A stretch of DNA of 64,000 nt, taken from positions 6,688,001-6,752,000 of the forward strand of contig NZ_CP066356.1 of NCBI RefSeq assembly GCF_023278185.1. Reading direction: 5' to 3'. Position 1 is the first letter of the stretch; every line of letters begins with the position of its first letter. Position numbers and translations under genes: made by a program. Positions 8,051 through 18,053 of this stretch are shown piece by piece. Source of the DNA: Bradyrhizobium elkanii USDA 76. GTDB lineage: Bacteria > Pseudomonadota > Alphaproteobacteria > Rhizobiales > Xanthobacteraceae. The notes under the pieces were generated by a model. It had not been told where the DNA came from. It saw only the letters and a list, made by a program, of their open reading frames with translations, and made no database searches.

Positions 8051-9022
8051 ATGTCCCTCAACCTGCATCTGCTCCGCCTGTTCGCGGCCGTGGCGAGAAC
8101 CGGAAGTTTCTCCCGCGCCGCCGACCTCCTGCACATCAGCCAGCCCGCGATCTCCAAGGGCGTGCGGGATTTCGAGCTGCAGGTCGGCTGCCGGCTGCTC
8201 GACCGCACGCCGAAGGGGGTGCGGCCGACCCGGGAGGGCGCGGCGCTGGCGCGGCATGCCGAGACGCTGTTCGCGGCCGAACGCGCCGCCGAGGACGAAC
8301 TGCAGGCGCTGCGCAACCTCGACAGCGGCTCGCTGCGGATCGGCGCCAGTACCACGATCGCGACCTACATGATCCCGGAATATCTCGGCGTGTTCCACCG
8401 CGCCTTTCCCGGCATCGATCTGCACGTCGTCAGCGCCAACACCAGCGATATCGCCGCGCTGATGCTGGGACACGAGATCGAGATCGCGCTGGTCGAGGGC
8501 CCGGTCGAGGACGAGAATTTGATCAGCGAAGCCTGGCGTACCGACGTGATGGCGCTGATCGCCGGTCCGGATCATCGCTTCGCGGCGGTCCAGGGGCCGA
8601 TCGACATCCGGTCGTTGAATGACGAGATCCTGATCGTGCGGGAACCCGGCTCAGGCACGCGCGAGGTGGTCGCGCAGGCGCTGGCCGCCCACCGCGTCGA
8701 GCCGCAGCGGACGCTCGAGATCGGCAGCACCGAGGCGATCAAGCAGGCGGTGGCATCAGGTGTCGGCGTCGCCATCGTGTCGATCGCGACGATCGACGAT
8801 CAGGTGAAGCTCGGAAAGCTGAAGGTGATCCCGATCAAGGGCGTCCATATCGAGCGCACGCTCTGGCAACTGAAATCGCCCGGCCGGCTGGACGTGCCGG
8901 CGGCGGTGGCGTTCGAGGGGATCATTCGGGAGACAAAGGGCACGAAGACGGCGCCGCCGATGCCGGCGGCTAGAGCGCGGCGAACAGACCCTGCGCCCAG
9001 GCAACGGCATGCTCGAAGCTGA
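8051..9022 (+). CDS. LysR-family transcriptional regulator (YeiE/CbbR-like)
   Basis: A DNA-binding regulator of 323 residues. The N-terminal winged helix-turn-helix is clear (residues 1-65: LRLFAAVARTGSFSRAADLL, then ISQPAISKGVRDFE). It is followed by a periplasmic-binding-protein-like effector domain from about residue 90 (LRIGASTTIATYMIPEYLG). The TIATYMIP and GVGVAIVS patterns resemble the CysB-like/YeiE subgroup. It is divergent from yeiH and probably controls it. The last 30 or so residues are charged and Arg/Pro-rich, and overlap a small antisense-oriented gene. Confidence 0.93.
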   Translation: MSLNLHLLRLFAAVARTGSFSRAADLLHISQPAISKGVRDFELQVGCRLLDRTPKGVRPTREGAALARHAETLFAAERAAEDELQALRNLDSGSLRIGASTTIATYMIPEYLGVFHRAFPGIDLHVVSANTSDIAALMLGHEIEIALVEGPVEDENLISEAWRTDVMALIAGPDHRFAAVQGPIDIRSLNDEILIVREPGSGTREVVAQALAAHRVEPQRTLEIGSTEAIKQAVASGVGVAIVSIATIDDQVKLGKLKVIPIKGVHIERTLWQLKSPGRLDVPAAVAFEGIIRETKGTKTAPPMPAARARRTDPAPRQRHARS

Positions 9023-9191
9023 ACACGCCGGGCTCGAAATAGACGGCCCTTGCCAGCACGATGCCGACCACCAGCACCCAGAACACGCTGGTGCCCGCGG
9101 TCTTCAGCCATTTCGACACGCCCTCGCTCGCGATCGAAGGATCGACCGCGGGGACCGGCTCGCCGAAGGGATCGAATGCGGATTGGCTCAT
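8970..9191 (-). CDS. Small single-helix membrane protein
   Basis: A protein of 73 residues starting at MSQSAFDPFGEP. It has one hydrophobic segment (VFWVLVVGIVLARAVYF) in the middle and a short C-terminal tail. Its 3' end overlaps the end of the LysR gene tail to tail by about 50 bases. No function can be assigned. The composition and membrane segment look real. An upstream in-frame ATG at 9203 is the alternative start. Confidence 0.6.
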   Translation of the reverse strand: MSQSAFDPFGEPVPAVDPSIASEGVSKWLKTAGTSVFWVLVVGIVLARAVYFEPGVFSFEHAVAWAQGLFAAL

Positions 9192-9340
9192 CGTCGTAAC
9201 CATCAGGAATACCCTGAGAATGTCGCGACGACGGGGGCGGAAGCAAGGGTCGTGGAATGCCTTTTGCGGCGGTTACTTGGAATGACGTTTTCCGGTCTGA
9301 AAGCCGGGGAGCATTTCCTTCTCGGCGTCCCCTTCAGCCA

Positions 9341-10579
9341 TCAACTATCGGTCACGCGCTGCGGCGCCACGCGTGGCAGCGTGATCCGCATGCGTGTCCC
9401 CATGCCCGGCGCACTGTCGAGATGGAGCTCTCCGCCCAGCCGGTTGGTGACGATGTTATGAACGATGTGGAGACCGAGCCCGATGCGGCCGATGTCGCGG
9501 CGCGTGGTGAAGAAGGGATCGAAGGCCTGCCGCAGCACGTCGTCGTCCATCCCGCAACCGTTGTCGGCGAACAGGATCTCGACCTGGTCCGCGCCTGACG
9601 CGCGCAGCCGGATCGTGATGATGCCGCCCTTGCCATCCGGAAACGCGTGCGCCACCGAATTGACGAACAGGTTGGTCAGCACCTGGCCGTAGGGGCCGGG
9701 ATAGCCGTTCATGGCAAGACCGGGCGGGCAGTCGACCTCGAGCGCCAGGTTGTTCTTCGGCAAGGCCGGACGCAGGTTCGAGAGAACCTGCTCGGTCACC
9801 GCGCCGAGATCGAACTGGCTGCGGTCGAAATAGCTGCGATCCACCGCCACCTGCTTGAACGATTGCACCAGGTCCGCCGCGCGCTTGAGGTTGCCGACGA
9901 GCAGCGACGAGGCGCTTTCGACGACCTCGATGAAATCGCTCAGGCTGGAGCGCTTCAGCTTGCCGCGCGCGGCCTCGGCAGCGAAGTCGGCGCATTTCTG
10001 CTCCAGCACCGAGGCGACGGTGAGACTGGTGCCGACCGGACTGTTGATCTCGTGCGCGACGCCGGCCACCAGCCGGCCCAGCGCCGCGAGCTTTTCCGCC
10101 TCGATCAGCGACGCCTGGGTCTCCTGCAGATGGTGCAGGGCCTTCTCGGCTGCATCGCGCGCGGCGCGGATCTCGCGTTCGCTGCGCTTGCGATCGGTGA
10201 TCTCTTCGGCCGCAACGTTGACGCCGACGATGCTCCCGTTCGGTTCGCGCTGCGGATGCCAATGCGTGATCCAGCATCGCTCGTCATTGTGGCCGGGGCG
10301 CTGGCCGTAAACCTCCACGTCGGTCACGGGCTCTCCGGTCTCCATGATCGACCGAACGATACCTTCGACCGCCGAAGCCAGTGCGGGCACGCAATCGTGC
10401 ACCGTACGCCCGAGGTGACCTTCGACCGAAATGCCGCAGATCTCGGTGAGACGCTGGTTGATCTGAAGGTAACGGCAATCGGGAGAGAGGTAGGCAAGAC
10501 CGATCGGCGCAGTGTCATAGATCAGCTGCAGCGCCGGTTGCTTTGGGAACTGAACGTCCTGGACGACGGACGACCTCAT
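9341..10579 (-). CDS. PAS-domain sensor histidine kinase, cytosolic
   Basis: A kinase of 412 residues, without membrane segments or an adjacent response regulator (orphan). A PAS domain comes first (about residues 10-130: LIYDTAPIGLAYLSPDCRYL), then a short coiled coil. The H-box is AALGRLVAGVAHEINSPVG, the N-box NLFVNSVAHAFPDGKGG, G1 ADNGCGMDD, the F-box FDPFFTTR, and G2 GLGLHIVHNIV. It would autophosphorylate at the H-box His. ATG 10579 is preceded on its strand by a G-rich ribosome site; the frame is open upstream to 10777, giving a possible longer form. Confidence 0.9.
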   Translation of the reverse strand: MRSSVVQDVQFPKQPALQLIYDTAPIGLAYLSPDCRYLQINQRLTEICGISVEGHLGRTVHDCVPALASAVEGIVRSIMETGEPVTDVEVYGQRPGHNDERCWITHWHPQREPNGSIVGVNVAAEEITDRKRSEREIRAARDAAEKALHHLQETQASLIEAEKLAALGRLVAGVAHEINSPVGTSLTVASVLEQKCADFAAEAARGKLKRSSLSDFIEVVESASSLLVGNLKRAADLVQSFKQVAVDRSYFDRSQFDLGAVTEQVLSNLRPALPKNNLALEVDCPPGLAMNGYPGPYGQVLTNLFVNSVAHAFPDGKGGIITIRLRASGADQVEILFADNGCGMDDDVLRQAFDPFFTTRRDIGRIGLGLHIVHNIVTNRLGGELHLDSAPGMGTRMRITLPRVAPQRVTDS

Positions 10580-10779
10580 GTCCACTACCCCCCGTTGCAC
10601 CAAGTCTAGCGCTTCACGCCCGGCCCGCAATAGGCCAGCTGAGCCGGAAACGGCGGTCTGGTCTGTGCGGATTCGGCACGGGTCGGGGCCGACAGCGGCC
10701 CCTGGACCGGTGCCTGCGGCGTGCTGACGCAACGTGGACAGCAAGCGCTCCTCAGCGAAGGCCTGCGAAGCGCGCAATT

Positions 10780-12051
10780 TTAGCTATTCACTGCAACGTG
10801 CGGACGAAAATTCTCGACAAAGCGCAGCAGCACCCGCGCGCCGGTGTCGGCATCGGCGAGCTCGACATGCTCGGCCGGATTGTGGCTGATGCCGCCGCGG
10901 CAGCGCACGAAGATCATGCCGATATCGGCGACGTCGACCATCGCCATGCCGTCATGCCCGGCCCCGCTCGGCAGCTCGAACGCGGCATGGCCCTCGGCCG
11001 CGACGGCCTCGGCGATCTGGGACTTGAGCCACGGAGCGCAGGGCACGCTGCGGTTCTCGTGGGTGACGTCGATCTGCAACGCGAGCTCGCGGCGTTTTGC
11101 GATCGCCTCGATCTGCCGCACGGTGTCGGCGACGGCGCGCTTGCGATGCATGTCGTTCTGCGAGCGGATGTCCATGGTGAAGGACACCTTGCCCGGAATC
11201 ACATTGGTGGCGCCCGGCATCGCGTTGACATAGCCGACGGTGCCGACGAGGCCTTGCTCGTCGGACCTGCAAAACTGCTCGATCGCAACGATGCATTCGG
11301 CAGCGCCGGCCAACGCATCGCGCCGCAGCGGCATCGGCACCGTGCCGGCGTGGCCGGCGACGCCGGTGAGACTGGCGGCCAGCCGGGTCGCGCCCGAAAT
11401 CGCGGTGACGACGCCGACCGGCAGCGCCTTCTCTTCCAGCACGGGGCCCTGCTCGATGTGCAGCTCGACATAGCCGAGCAGCTCGCGGCGGGCGCGCGCT
11501 GCCTTGCCGATATGAGCGGGATCGAGGCCGAACTGGATCAACGCGTCGCGCATCGACGTGCCGGCGCGGTCGCGCGTGTTGAGCACGCTCTCGTCGAAGG
11601 TGCCGGCGACCGCGCGGCTGCCGAGCAGGGTCGAGGCGAAGCGCACGCCCTCCTCGTCCGCAAAGCCCACGACCTCGATCGCGAACGGCAGCCGCTTGCC
11701 GCGCCGGTCCAGATCGGCGACGCAGGCGATTGCGGTGATGACGCCGAGCGGGCCGTCCCATCTGCCGGCGTCGCGCACCGTGTCGTAATGCGAGCCGAGC
11801 ATCAGCGCCGGCAGGCCCGGCCGCTCGCCCTCATAGCGGCCGCAGACATTGCCGATGGCATCGAGATGCGCGCTCATGCCGGCCTCGCGCATCCAGGACA
11901 GGATGAGATCGGCCGCCTTGCGATGCTCGTCGGTGAGGAAGACTCGCGCCAGATGCTCCGGCGTCTCGGAGATCGTCGCGAGCTGATCGATCCGCGCCAC
12001 GATCTCGCCGCCAAGAGGGGACGGTTTTGTCTCGCTCATGCTGTTTCCCAT
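10780..12051 (-). CDS. M20-family amidohydrolase (allantoate/ureido-acid hydrolase-like)
   Basis: A cytosolic zinc or manganese hydrolase of 423 residues. Metal-site motifs are in the expected order: GSHYDTV, DGPLGV, GFADEEGVRF, ELHIEQGPVLE, GHAGTVPM and SGAGHDGMAM, with HNPAEHV near the end. The EQGPVLE and AGHDGMAM patterns fit the allantoate amidohydrolase/N-carbamoyl-amino-acid hydrolase group. These enzymes release ammonia and CO2 from ureido acids. Its neighbours, a purine-type ABC importer and a PuuE allantoinase, favour an allantoate-like substrate. ATG 12039, four codons in, is an alternative start. Confidence 0.88.
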   Translation of the reverse strand: MGNSMSETKPSPLGGEIVARIDQLATISETPEHLARVFLTDEHRKAADLILSWMREAGMSAHLDAIGNVCGRYEGERPGLPALMLGSHYDTVRDAGRWDGPLGVITAIACVADLDRRGKRLPFAIEVVGFADEEGVRFASTLLGSRAVAGTFDESVLNTRDRAGTSMRDALIQFGLDPAHIGKAARARRELLGYVELHIEQGPVLEEKALPVGVVTAISGATRLAASLTGVAGHAGTVPMPLRRDALAGAAECIVAIEQFCRSDEQGLVGTVGYVNAMPGATNVIPGKVSFTMDIRSQNDMHRKRAVADTVRQIEAIAKRRELALQIDVTHENRSVPCAPWLKSQIAEAVAAEGHAAFELPSGAGHDGMAMVDVADIGMIFVRCRGGISHNPAEHVELADADTGARVLLRFVENFRPHVAVNS

Positions 12052-12412
12052 CAGTCCAACCCGGCACCCGAGCCGGTCTCACTCGTAGCAGGCCCGATCC
12101 GATTCACCAGCCGGCAAATGACGCTCCGGGCGCCGACCCCGGACGACGCTCGCATCGGCCCGCCACCGGTTAGCGACTGCTTAACGGCATTGCATACAAC
12201 GACGATTGATCGCTCATAAAATAGGCAGAACGATCCCGATCGACTTCCGAAGCCTATCAGGTCGTTCACCGTTTCCGTTCGAATTCAACCGCTTACGGCG
12301 CAATGATCGCCAAACATGCTCTGGCATGAAGCTTGCGACACTTCCCCCAAGCTCCGCCGTCGGGCGGCTGCGACAAGGACAGGCGGGCCTGACCCGCCGG
12401 AGGGAGCAGGCG
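12052..12412. other. Promoter-containing gap between divergent M20 hydrolase and ABC operon
   Basis: No gene is seen. The right half carries the sigma-54-type element at 12322-12336 and a strong ribosome site (GGAGGG) before the ABC receptor start. No NtrC-type dyad with standard spacing was found upstream. The left half has nothing recognisable. Confidence 0.6.
12322..12336 (+). promoter_or_regulatory. Sigma-54-type -24/-12 promoter for the purine ABC operon
   Basis: TGGCATGAAGCTTGC has GG and GC exactly ten bases apart. The start of transcription would be near 12348, about 65 bases before the receptor ATG. The flank CTGGCATGA is identical to that of the formamidase promoter at 5715-5723. 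Confidence 0.7.
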
Positions 12413-13522
12413 ATGGATTTTGGCAGGATTTCAAGAAGGCATTTGTTGCAGGGAAGCGCGGCATTGGCGCTTGGCAGCACGCTCGGCATTCGCGGCGCGG
12501 CGGCAGCCGAAACCACGGTCGGCTTCATCTATGTCGGGTCGCGCGACGACTACGGCTACAACCAGGCGCACGCGCAAGGAGCCGCGGCGGTGAAGAAGCT
12601 TTCCGGCATCAAGGTCGTCGAGGAAGAAAAGGTGCCGGAGACCGATGCCGTCGAGAAGACCATCGAGTCCATGATCAATCTCGACGGCGCCACGCTCATG
12701 TTCCCGACCTCGTTCGGTTACTACAACCCGCACGTCCTCAAGATGGCGGGCAAGTTTCCAAAACTGCATTTCGAGCATTGCGGCGGCCTGTGGTCCGACA
12801 AGGACCCGAAGAACGCCGGCAGCTATTTCGGCTATATCGACGAGGCGCAGTACATCTCCGGCATCGTCGCCGGCTATTCGACCAAGAGCGGCAAGCTCGG
12901 CTTCGTCGCCGCCAAGCCGATCCCGCAGGTGCTGCGCAACATCAACGCGTTCACGCTCGGCGCCCGGCTCGCCAATCCGAAGGCGACCACGCAGGTGATC
13001 TTCACCGGCGACTGGTCGATGCCGGTCAAGGAAGCCGAGGCGACCAACAGCCTGATCGACCAGGGCGTCGACGTGCTGACCTGCCATGTCGACGGACCGA
13101 AGACGATGGTCGAGAACGCCGCGCGCCGCGGCGCCTTCGTATGCGGCTATCACGTCAACCAGTCGCCGCTGGCGCCGAAGGCCTATCTCACCGGCGCCGA
13201 GTGGAATTGGGAGGCGCTTTACCCGAAATTCGTCAAGATGATCACCGCGGGCGAAGCGATCCCGAACTTCTATCGCGGCGGCCTCAAGGAAGAGATCGTC
13301 AAGGTGTCGCCCTATGGCGAGATGGTCTCGGCCGAGGCGCGCAAGCATGCCGACGACGTCAAGGCCAAGATCATCGCCGGCGAATACACCATCTTCAAGG
13401 GCCCGCTCGTCGACAACAAGGGCAAGACGGTGATCGCTTCCGGCACCGATCGCGGCCAGCAGGATCCCGAACTCGAGAAGATGGACTATCTCGTCGAGGG
13501 CGTGATCGGAGCCACCGCGTGA
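12413..13522 (+). CDS. BMP-family ABC substrate-binding protein, Tat-exported
   Basis: A periplasmic receptor of 369 residues of the Bmp/PnrA-like purine nucleoside or nucleobase group. A twin-arginine signal (RISRRHLLQGSAALALGST) precedes the mature part. Typical family landmarks follow: GFIYVGSRDDYGYNQAHAQG at the start of lobe 1, FEHCGG, and GAEWNWEALYPK near the end. ATG 12413 lies behind GGAGGG; frames open further upstream are not needed. It is the first gene of a five-gene operon driven by the sigma-54-type element. The ligand is probably a purine or related compound. Confidence 0.92.
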   Translation: MDFGRISRRHLLQGSAALALGSTLGIRGAAAAETTVGFIYVGSRDDYGYNQAHAQGAAAVKKLSGIKVVEEEKVPETDAVEKTIESMINLDGATLMFPTSFGYYNPHVLKMAGKFPKLHFEHCGGLWSDKDPKNAGSYFGYIDEAQYISGIVAGYSTKSGKLGFVAAKPIPQVLRNINAFTLGARLANPKATTQVIFTGDWSMPVKEAEATNSLIDQGVDVLTCHVDGPKTMVENAARRGAFVCGYHVNQSPLAPKAYLTGAEWNWEALYPKFVKMITAGEAIPNFYRGGLKEEIVKVSPYGEMVSAEARKHADDVKAKIIAGEYTIFKGPLVDNKGKTVIASGTDRGQQDPELEKMDYLVEGVIGATA

Positions 13523-14628
13523 CGACCGAGGCGGCGGAATCGGTGGAGGCGGCCGGCATCGCTCCGGCCGCCGATCCCGGATTCCTCCAGCGCCACGGCG
13601 CGCGCATCGAATATATCCTGATCCCGGGCGCGGCGCTGGTCGGCGCGCTCGCGGTGTTCGGCGGTTTTGTCGCGCTGTACGGCAAGAACCCGCTCGATCT
13701 GTATTTCTACATGTATTACGGCGCGTTCGGCACCGCCTTCTCCTGGCAGAACACGCTGACCCGCGCCGCGCCACTGATCCTGACCGCGCTGTGCACGGCG
13801 CTGCCGGCACAGCTCGGCATGGTGATCATCGGCGGCGAAGGCGCGCTGTTGATCGGCGCGCTGTCGGCGACCGCGGCGGCGCTGGCGCTGCAGGGCGCGG
13901 CGCCGATCGTGGTGCAGATCGCGATGGTGATCGCGGGCATGATCGGCGGCGGCCTCTGGATCACGCTGTCGGGCGGCCTGCGGCAATATCGCGGGGTCAA
14001 CGAGACGATCTCGAGCCTGCTGCTGGTCTATATCGCGCTTGCAATCCTCAATCATCTGGTCGAGGGCCCGATGCGCGATCCGGCGAGCCTCAACAAGCCG
14101 TCGACGCGCGAGATCGGCGCCGCCAACATGATCGGCACCATTCCCGGCACCGACGTGCATTGGGGCCTGGTGTTCGGCCTCGTCGCGGCCGTTGCCGCCT
14201 ACATCCTGATCTATCACACCACCTTCGGCTTCGCCGCGCGCGTCGCCGGCGGCAACATCCGCGCCGCCAAGATCGTCGGCCTCAGTGTCGGCAAGCTGAT
14301 CCTGACCGTCTGCTTCCTCGCCGGCAGCTGCGCCGGGCTTGCCGGCATGATCGAGGTCGCGGCGGTGCAGGGCCGCACCAACGCCAACCTCGCGGCGGGC
14401 TACGGCTTCACCGGCATCCTGGTCGCGTTCCTGGCGCGGCAGAATCCGCTGGCGATCATTCCGGTGGCGATCCTGCTCGGCGGCATCTCGGCCTCCGGCG
14501 GCCTGCTGCAGCGGCGGCTCGGCCTGCCCGATGCGTCCGTGCTGGTGCTGCAAGGCATCATCTTCGTGTTCGTGCTGGCGAGCGATGCGCTCTACGGGCG
14601 CCTCGGCTTCCTGAAGGGAAAGGCCTGA
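13519..14628 (+). CDS. BMP-type ABC transporter permease 1
   Basis: An inner-membrane permease of 369 residues, of the branched-chain/nucleoside permease family (YufP-like). The GTG start at 13519 overlaps the receptor stop (GTGA). It has about nine to ten helices. The family segments GMVIIGGEGALLIGALSA and RGVNETISSLLLVYIALAIL are present. After the N-terminal 25 residues, which are acidic and Ala-rich, the rest is strongly hydrophobic. It pairs with the following permease to form the heterodimeric channel. Confidence 0.92.
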   Translation: MTTEAAESVEAAGIAPAADPGFLQRHGARIEYILIPGAALVGALAVFGGFVALYGKNPLDLYFYMYYGAFGTAFSWQNTLTRAAPLILTALCTALPAQLGMVIIGGEGALLIGALSATAAALALQGAAPIVVQIAMVIAGMIGGGLWITLSGGLRQYRGVNETISSLLLVYIALAILNHLVEGPMRDPASLNKPSTREIGAANMIGTIPGTDVHWGLVFGLVAAVAAYILIYHTTFGFAARVAGGNIRAAKIVGLSVGKLILTVCFLAGSCAGLAGMIEVAAVQGRTNANLAAGYGFTGILVAFLARQNPLAIIPVAILLGGISASGGLLQRRLGLPDASVLVLQGIIFVFVLASDALYGRLGFLKGKA

Positions 14629-14629
14629 C

Positions 14630-15556
14630 ATGGCGGATGCATCGCTCGGGCTGTGGACCGTCCCGCTCGCCGTGTTCGGCGGCGCCATCCGCGTCTCGAC
14701 GCCGTTCCTGTTCGTCAGCCTCGGCGAATGCATCACCGAGCGAAGCGGCCGCATCAATCTCGGCCTCGAGGGCACGCTGGTGATGGGCGCGATGAGCGCC
14801 TACGGCATCTCCTATCTCTCCGGCTCGCCGTGGTTAGGCGTGCTCGCGGCCGGCATCACCGGCGCCCTGTTCGGCGCGCTGCATGCCGGGATCTGCTCGC
14901 TGCCGCGGGTCAACGACATCGCGGTCGGCATCGCCTTGATGCTGCTCGGCACCGGCCTCGCGTTCTTCCTCGGCAAGCCGCTGATCGAGCCGACGGCGGC
15001 AAGGCTGCCGGCGATCGATTTCGGCTGGTGGAGCGACATCCCACAGGTGCGCGCGGCGCTGCGCATCAACGTGCTGTTCCTGATCGGCGTCGCGATCGCG
15101 CCGCTGCTCTACTGGGCGTTCAGGACCACGCGCTGGGGCCTGTTGATCCGCACCGCCGGCGAGAGCGCCGATGCGGCGCGCGCGATGGGTCATTCGGTGC
15201 TGCTGATCCGGCTGCGCGCCACCATGGTCGGCGGTTTCCTCGCCGGCATCGGCGGCTCATTCCTGTCGCTGTTCTATCCCGGCAGCTGGAATGAAGGCCT
15301 CTCCTCCGGACAGGGCATCACTGCGGTCGCACTTGTCATCTTCGCGCGCTGGGACCCGATGCTCTGCCTGTGGGCGTCGCTCGCGTTCGGCGGCGCCGCC
15401 GCGCTGGGCCCGGCGCTGCAATCGGTCGGCATCACCTCCGGCTATCACCTCTTCAACGCCGCGCCCTACATCCTGACGCTGGCGATCATGATCATCACCT
15501 GCTCGCCGAAGCGCACGCTGACCGGCGCGCCCGCCGAATTGTCCATCACCCGATAG
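14630..15556 (+). CDS. BMP-type ABC transporter permease 2
   Basis: The second permease of the importer, 308 residues (YufQ-like). It begins one base after the previous stop. The conserved [20 protein letters not shown] segment (residues 28-47) is the hallmark by which this subfamily is recognised, followed by about eight helices. Together with the first permease and the double ATPase at 16253 it makes a complete importer. Confidence 0.93.
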   Translation: MADASLGLWTVPLAVFGGAIRVSTPFLFVSLGECITERSGRINLGLEGTLVMGAMSAYGISYLSGSPWLGVLAAGITGALFGALHAGICSLPRVNDIAVGIALMLLGTGLAFFLGKPLIEPTAARLPAIDFGWWSDIPQVRAALRINVLFLIGVAIAPLLYWAFRTTRWGLLIRTAGESADAARAMGHSVLLIRLRATMVGGFLAGIGGSFLSLFYPGSWNEGLSSGQGITAVALVIFARWDPMLCLWASLAFGGAAALGPALQSVGITSGYHLFNAAPYILTLAIMIITCSPKRTLTGAPAELSITR

Positions 15557-15572
15557 ACCGCGAGATCATTCC

Positions 15573-16256
15573 ATGCCCGAGCGCTTCGTCAAATCCGAGC
15601 CCTACGCCTGGCCCTACAACGGCGACCTGCGGCCAGAGAATACCGCGCTCATCATCATCGACATGCAGACGGATTTCTGCGGCGTCGGCGGCTATGTCGA
15701 CAAGATGGGCTACGACCTCTCGCTGACCCGGGCGCCGATCGAGCCGATCAGGAAGCTGCTCGCGGTGATGCGCGCGCAGGGCTTTCACATCATCCACACC
15801 CGCGAGGGGCATCGGCCCGATCTGGCCGACCTGCCCGCCAACAAGCGCTGGCGCTCGCGCCAGATCGGCGCCGGGATCGGCGATCCCGGCCCCTGCGGCC
15901 GGATCCTGGTGCGCGGCGAGCCCGGCTGGGAGATCATTCCGGACCTCGCGCCGCTGCCGGGCGAGCCCGTTATCGACAAGCCCGGCAAAGGCTCGTTCTG
16001 TGCCACCGACCTCGAGCTGATGCTGCGGCTGCGCGGCATCGAGAACATCGTGCTGACCGGCATCACCACCGATGTCTGCGTGCACACCACGATGCGCGAG
16101 GCCAACGACCGCGGCTTCGAATGCGTGCTGGTCGAGGATTGCTGCGGCGCGACCGACAAGAGCAACCACGACCACGCGGTGAAGATGATCAAGATGCAGG
16201 GCGGCGTGTTCGGCGCAGTGACCAGATCCGCCGACCTGATCGGGGCGCTGTCGTGA
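15573..16256 (+). CDS. Isochorismatase-family cysteine hydrolase in the purine ABC operon
   Basis: A cytosolic amidohydrolase of 227 residues. The triad is D30 (IIIDMQTDF), K139 (IDKPGKGSF) and C169 ([11 protein letters not shown]). It shares the [19 protein letters not shown] insert and overall layout with the hydrolase at 4903-5580, of which it is a clear paralogue. It lies between permease 2 and the ATPase, and its stop overlaps the ATPase start (GTGA), so it is co-translated with the importer. It presumably hydrolyses an imported ureido or amide compound; the substrate is unknown. Confidence 0.88.
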   Translation: MPERFVKSEPYAWPYNGDLRPENTALIIIDMQTDFCGVGGYVDKMGYDLSLTRAPIEPIRKLLAVMRAQGFHIIHTREGHRPDLADLPANKRWRSRQIGAGIGDPGPCGRILVRGEPGWEIIPDLAPLPGEPVIDKPGKGSFCATDLELMLRLRGIENIVLTGITTDVCVHTTMREANDRGFECVLVEDCCGATDKSNHDHAVKMIKMQGGVFGAVTRSADLIGALS

Positions 16257-17785
16257 TCATCGGCGAGCCGCCCGCACCGTCAGGCGCGTTCGGCGTCGAC
16301 GCCATCGCCATGACCATGCGGTTCGGCGATTTCACAGCGCTCGACAATGTCGAGCTCAAGGTGCGTCCAGGCTCGTTCCACGCGCTGCTCGGCGAGAACG
16401 GCGCGGGCAAGAGCACGCTGGTGAAATGCATCATGGGCTATTACCACGCCACCGAAGGCGACATCCTGGTCGGTGGCCGCCAGCAGGCCATCGCCAATCC
16501 GAAGGACGCGCATGCGCTCGGGCTCGGCATGGTCTACCAGCATTTCACGCTGGTGCCGGCGATGACGGTCGCCGAGAATCTGGTGCTGGCGCGCGACGAC
16601 GTGCCTGCGATGGTCGACTGGCGCAAGGAGAAGAAGGAGCTCGATGCCTTCCTGGCGCGGATGCCGTTCAAGGTGCCGCTCGACGCAAAGGTCGCCGACA
16701 TCTCCGCCGGCGAACGGCAGAAATGCGAGATCCTCAAGCAGCTGTACCTGAAGCGGCGCTTCCTGATCCTGGACGAGCCGACCTCGGTGCTGACGCCGGG
16801 CGAAGCCGATGAGGTGCTCGGCATGCTGCGCGCGATGGTGGTCGCGGGCGAGCTCACCATCCTGATGATCACGCACAAGTTCCGCGAGGTGATGGCCTTT
16901 GCCGACGAGGTGACCATCCTGCGTCGCGGCAAGCTTGCCGGCAGCGGCCGGGTCGCCGACCTGACGCCGGACGAGATGGCCCGCACCATGATCGGCGCCG
17001 AACAGCTGACGGTGCAACCGCCGCGCACCGGCGAGACCGGCGCGCCGCGGCTCGAGCTCGACAAGCTCACCGCGCTCGACGATGCCGGCGCGATCGCCGT
17101 GCACGGCGTGTCGCTGACCGTGAAGAGCGGCGAGATCGTCGGCATCGCCGGCGTGTCCGGCAACGGCCAGCGCCAGCTCGTCGAGGTCCTGGCCGGCCAG
17201 CGCGAGGCCGAGAGCGGCGTGATCCGCGTCCAGGGCGAGACCTATGCGGCGAGCCGCGCGGAGATGCGGCGCCACAGGATGTCGCTGTTGCCGGAAGAGC
17301 CGCTGAAGAACGCCTGCGTCGGCGGCATGAGCGTCGCCGACAACATCGCATTCCGCGAGTTCGATCGCGCCCCGTTCGCGCGCGGCGGCTGGTGGCTGAA
17401 CCGTGCCGCCTTCCGCAACGACGCCGAGCGCAAGATCAACCGCTACAAGATCAAGACCCGCACGCCGGAGACGCCGATCGCGGCACTGTCGGGCGGCAAT
17501 GTGCAGCGCGCGGTGCTGGCGCGCGAGCTCTCGGGCGACGTCGAGGTGCTGATCGCCGCCAATCCGTGCTTCGGGCTCGACTTCGCGGCGGTGGCGCAGA
17601 TCCACGCCGAGATCATGGCCGCCCGCAACCGCGGCGCGGCGGTGCTGTTGGTCAGCGAGGACCTCGACGAGCTGCTGGAATTGTCGGACCGGCTGGTCGT
17701 GATGTTCCACGGCGCCTTCGTCCACGAGGCCCGCGCCAGCGAGGCCGACCTCACCGAGATCGGCCGGCACATGGCGGGGCACTGA
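16253..17785 (+). CDS. BMP-type ABC transporter double ATPase
   Basis: A protein of 510 residues with two fused nucleotide-binding domains, starting at GTG 16253. Domain 1 is complete: Walker [14 protein letters not shown]-loop VYQHFTLV, a variant signature [12 protein letters not shown], and Walker [10 protein letters not shown]. Domain 2 lacks a GKS Walker A ([16 protein letters not shown]) and has [15 protein letters not shown] as signature and an unusual ANPCFGLD in place of the Walker B. This asymmetry is normal for nucleoside and ribose-type importers. It energises the two permeases upstream and ends the operon. Confidence 0.93.
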   Translation: MIIGEPPAPSGAFGVDAIAMTMRFGDFTALDNVELKVRPGSFHALLGENGAGKSTLVKCIMGYYHATEGDILVGGRQQAIANPKDAHALGLGMVYQHFTLVPAMTVAENLVLARDDVPAMVDWRKEKKELDAFLARMPFKVPLDAKVADISAGERQKCEILKQLYLKRRFLILDEPTSVLTPGEADEVLGMLRAMVVAGELTILMITHKFREVMAFADEVTILRRGKLAGSGRVADLTPDEMARTMIGAEQLTVQPPRTGETGAPRLELDKLTALDDAGAIAVHGVSLTVKSGEIVGIAGVSGNGQRQLVEVLAGQREAESGVIRVQGETYAASRAEMRRHRMSLLPEEPLKNACVGGMSVADNIAFREFDRAPFARGGWWLNRAAFRNDAERKINRYKIKTRTPETPIAALSGGNVQRAVLARELSGDVEVLIAANPCFGLDFAAVAQIHAEIMAARNRGAAVLLVSEDLDELLELSDRLVVMFHGAFVHEARASEADLTEIGRHMAGH

Positions 17786-17793
17786 CCATCCGC

Positions 17794-17816
17794 GTCATTG
17801 CTTCGCTCGCAATGAC
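17794..17816. repeat. GTCATTGC palindrome
   Basis: Perfect 8-base arms GTCATTGC (17794-17801) and GCAATGAC (17809-17816), with a 7-base loop, directly after the ABC operon. A related half (GTCATTGCGAAGTGAG) occurs near 58829, also beside a family C repeat. It may act as terminator. Confidence 0.7.
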
Positions 17817-17840
17817 AAACAGCTCTGGCCACACGAAGAT

Positions 17841-17962
17841 GTCGTCCCTGCGAAAGCAGGGACCCATAACCACGAATGCTGATTGTTGTGCAGCGCTGGA
17901 ACGACGAATCCCGTCCACTACATCCGCCGCGGCGTATGGGTCCCTGCTTTCGCAGGGACGAC
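17841..17962. repeat. Large palindrome (family C) with 28-base perfect arms
   Basis: The left arm 17841-17868 (GTCGTCCCTGCGAAAGCAGG then GACCCATA) is exactly complementary to 17935-17962. The loop of 66 bases carries no gene. Each arm also folds on itself (CCCTGC/GCAGGG). A second, diverged member lies at 58916-59046. Confidence 0.85.
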
Positions 17963-18053
17963 ACCGGAGTTTGTGGCGCGCGATCCCGGCAAAATCCCGC
18001 CATTGCAACGACGAGGCCGGTTTATCAGCGCTCCGCGTCATATCAACGCCAAA

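Noticed and set aside
12206..12412. N-terminal extension of the BMP receptor frame
   Set aside because: The open frame extends upstream, but the Tat signal and GGAGGG place the start at 12413, and the promoter lies in the extension.
12316..13518. Long frame running through the receptor gene into permease 1
   Set aside because: It overlaps the receptor in another frame and is Arg/Ala-rich nonsense; the permease starts at GTG 13519.
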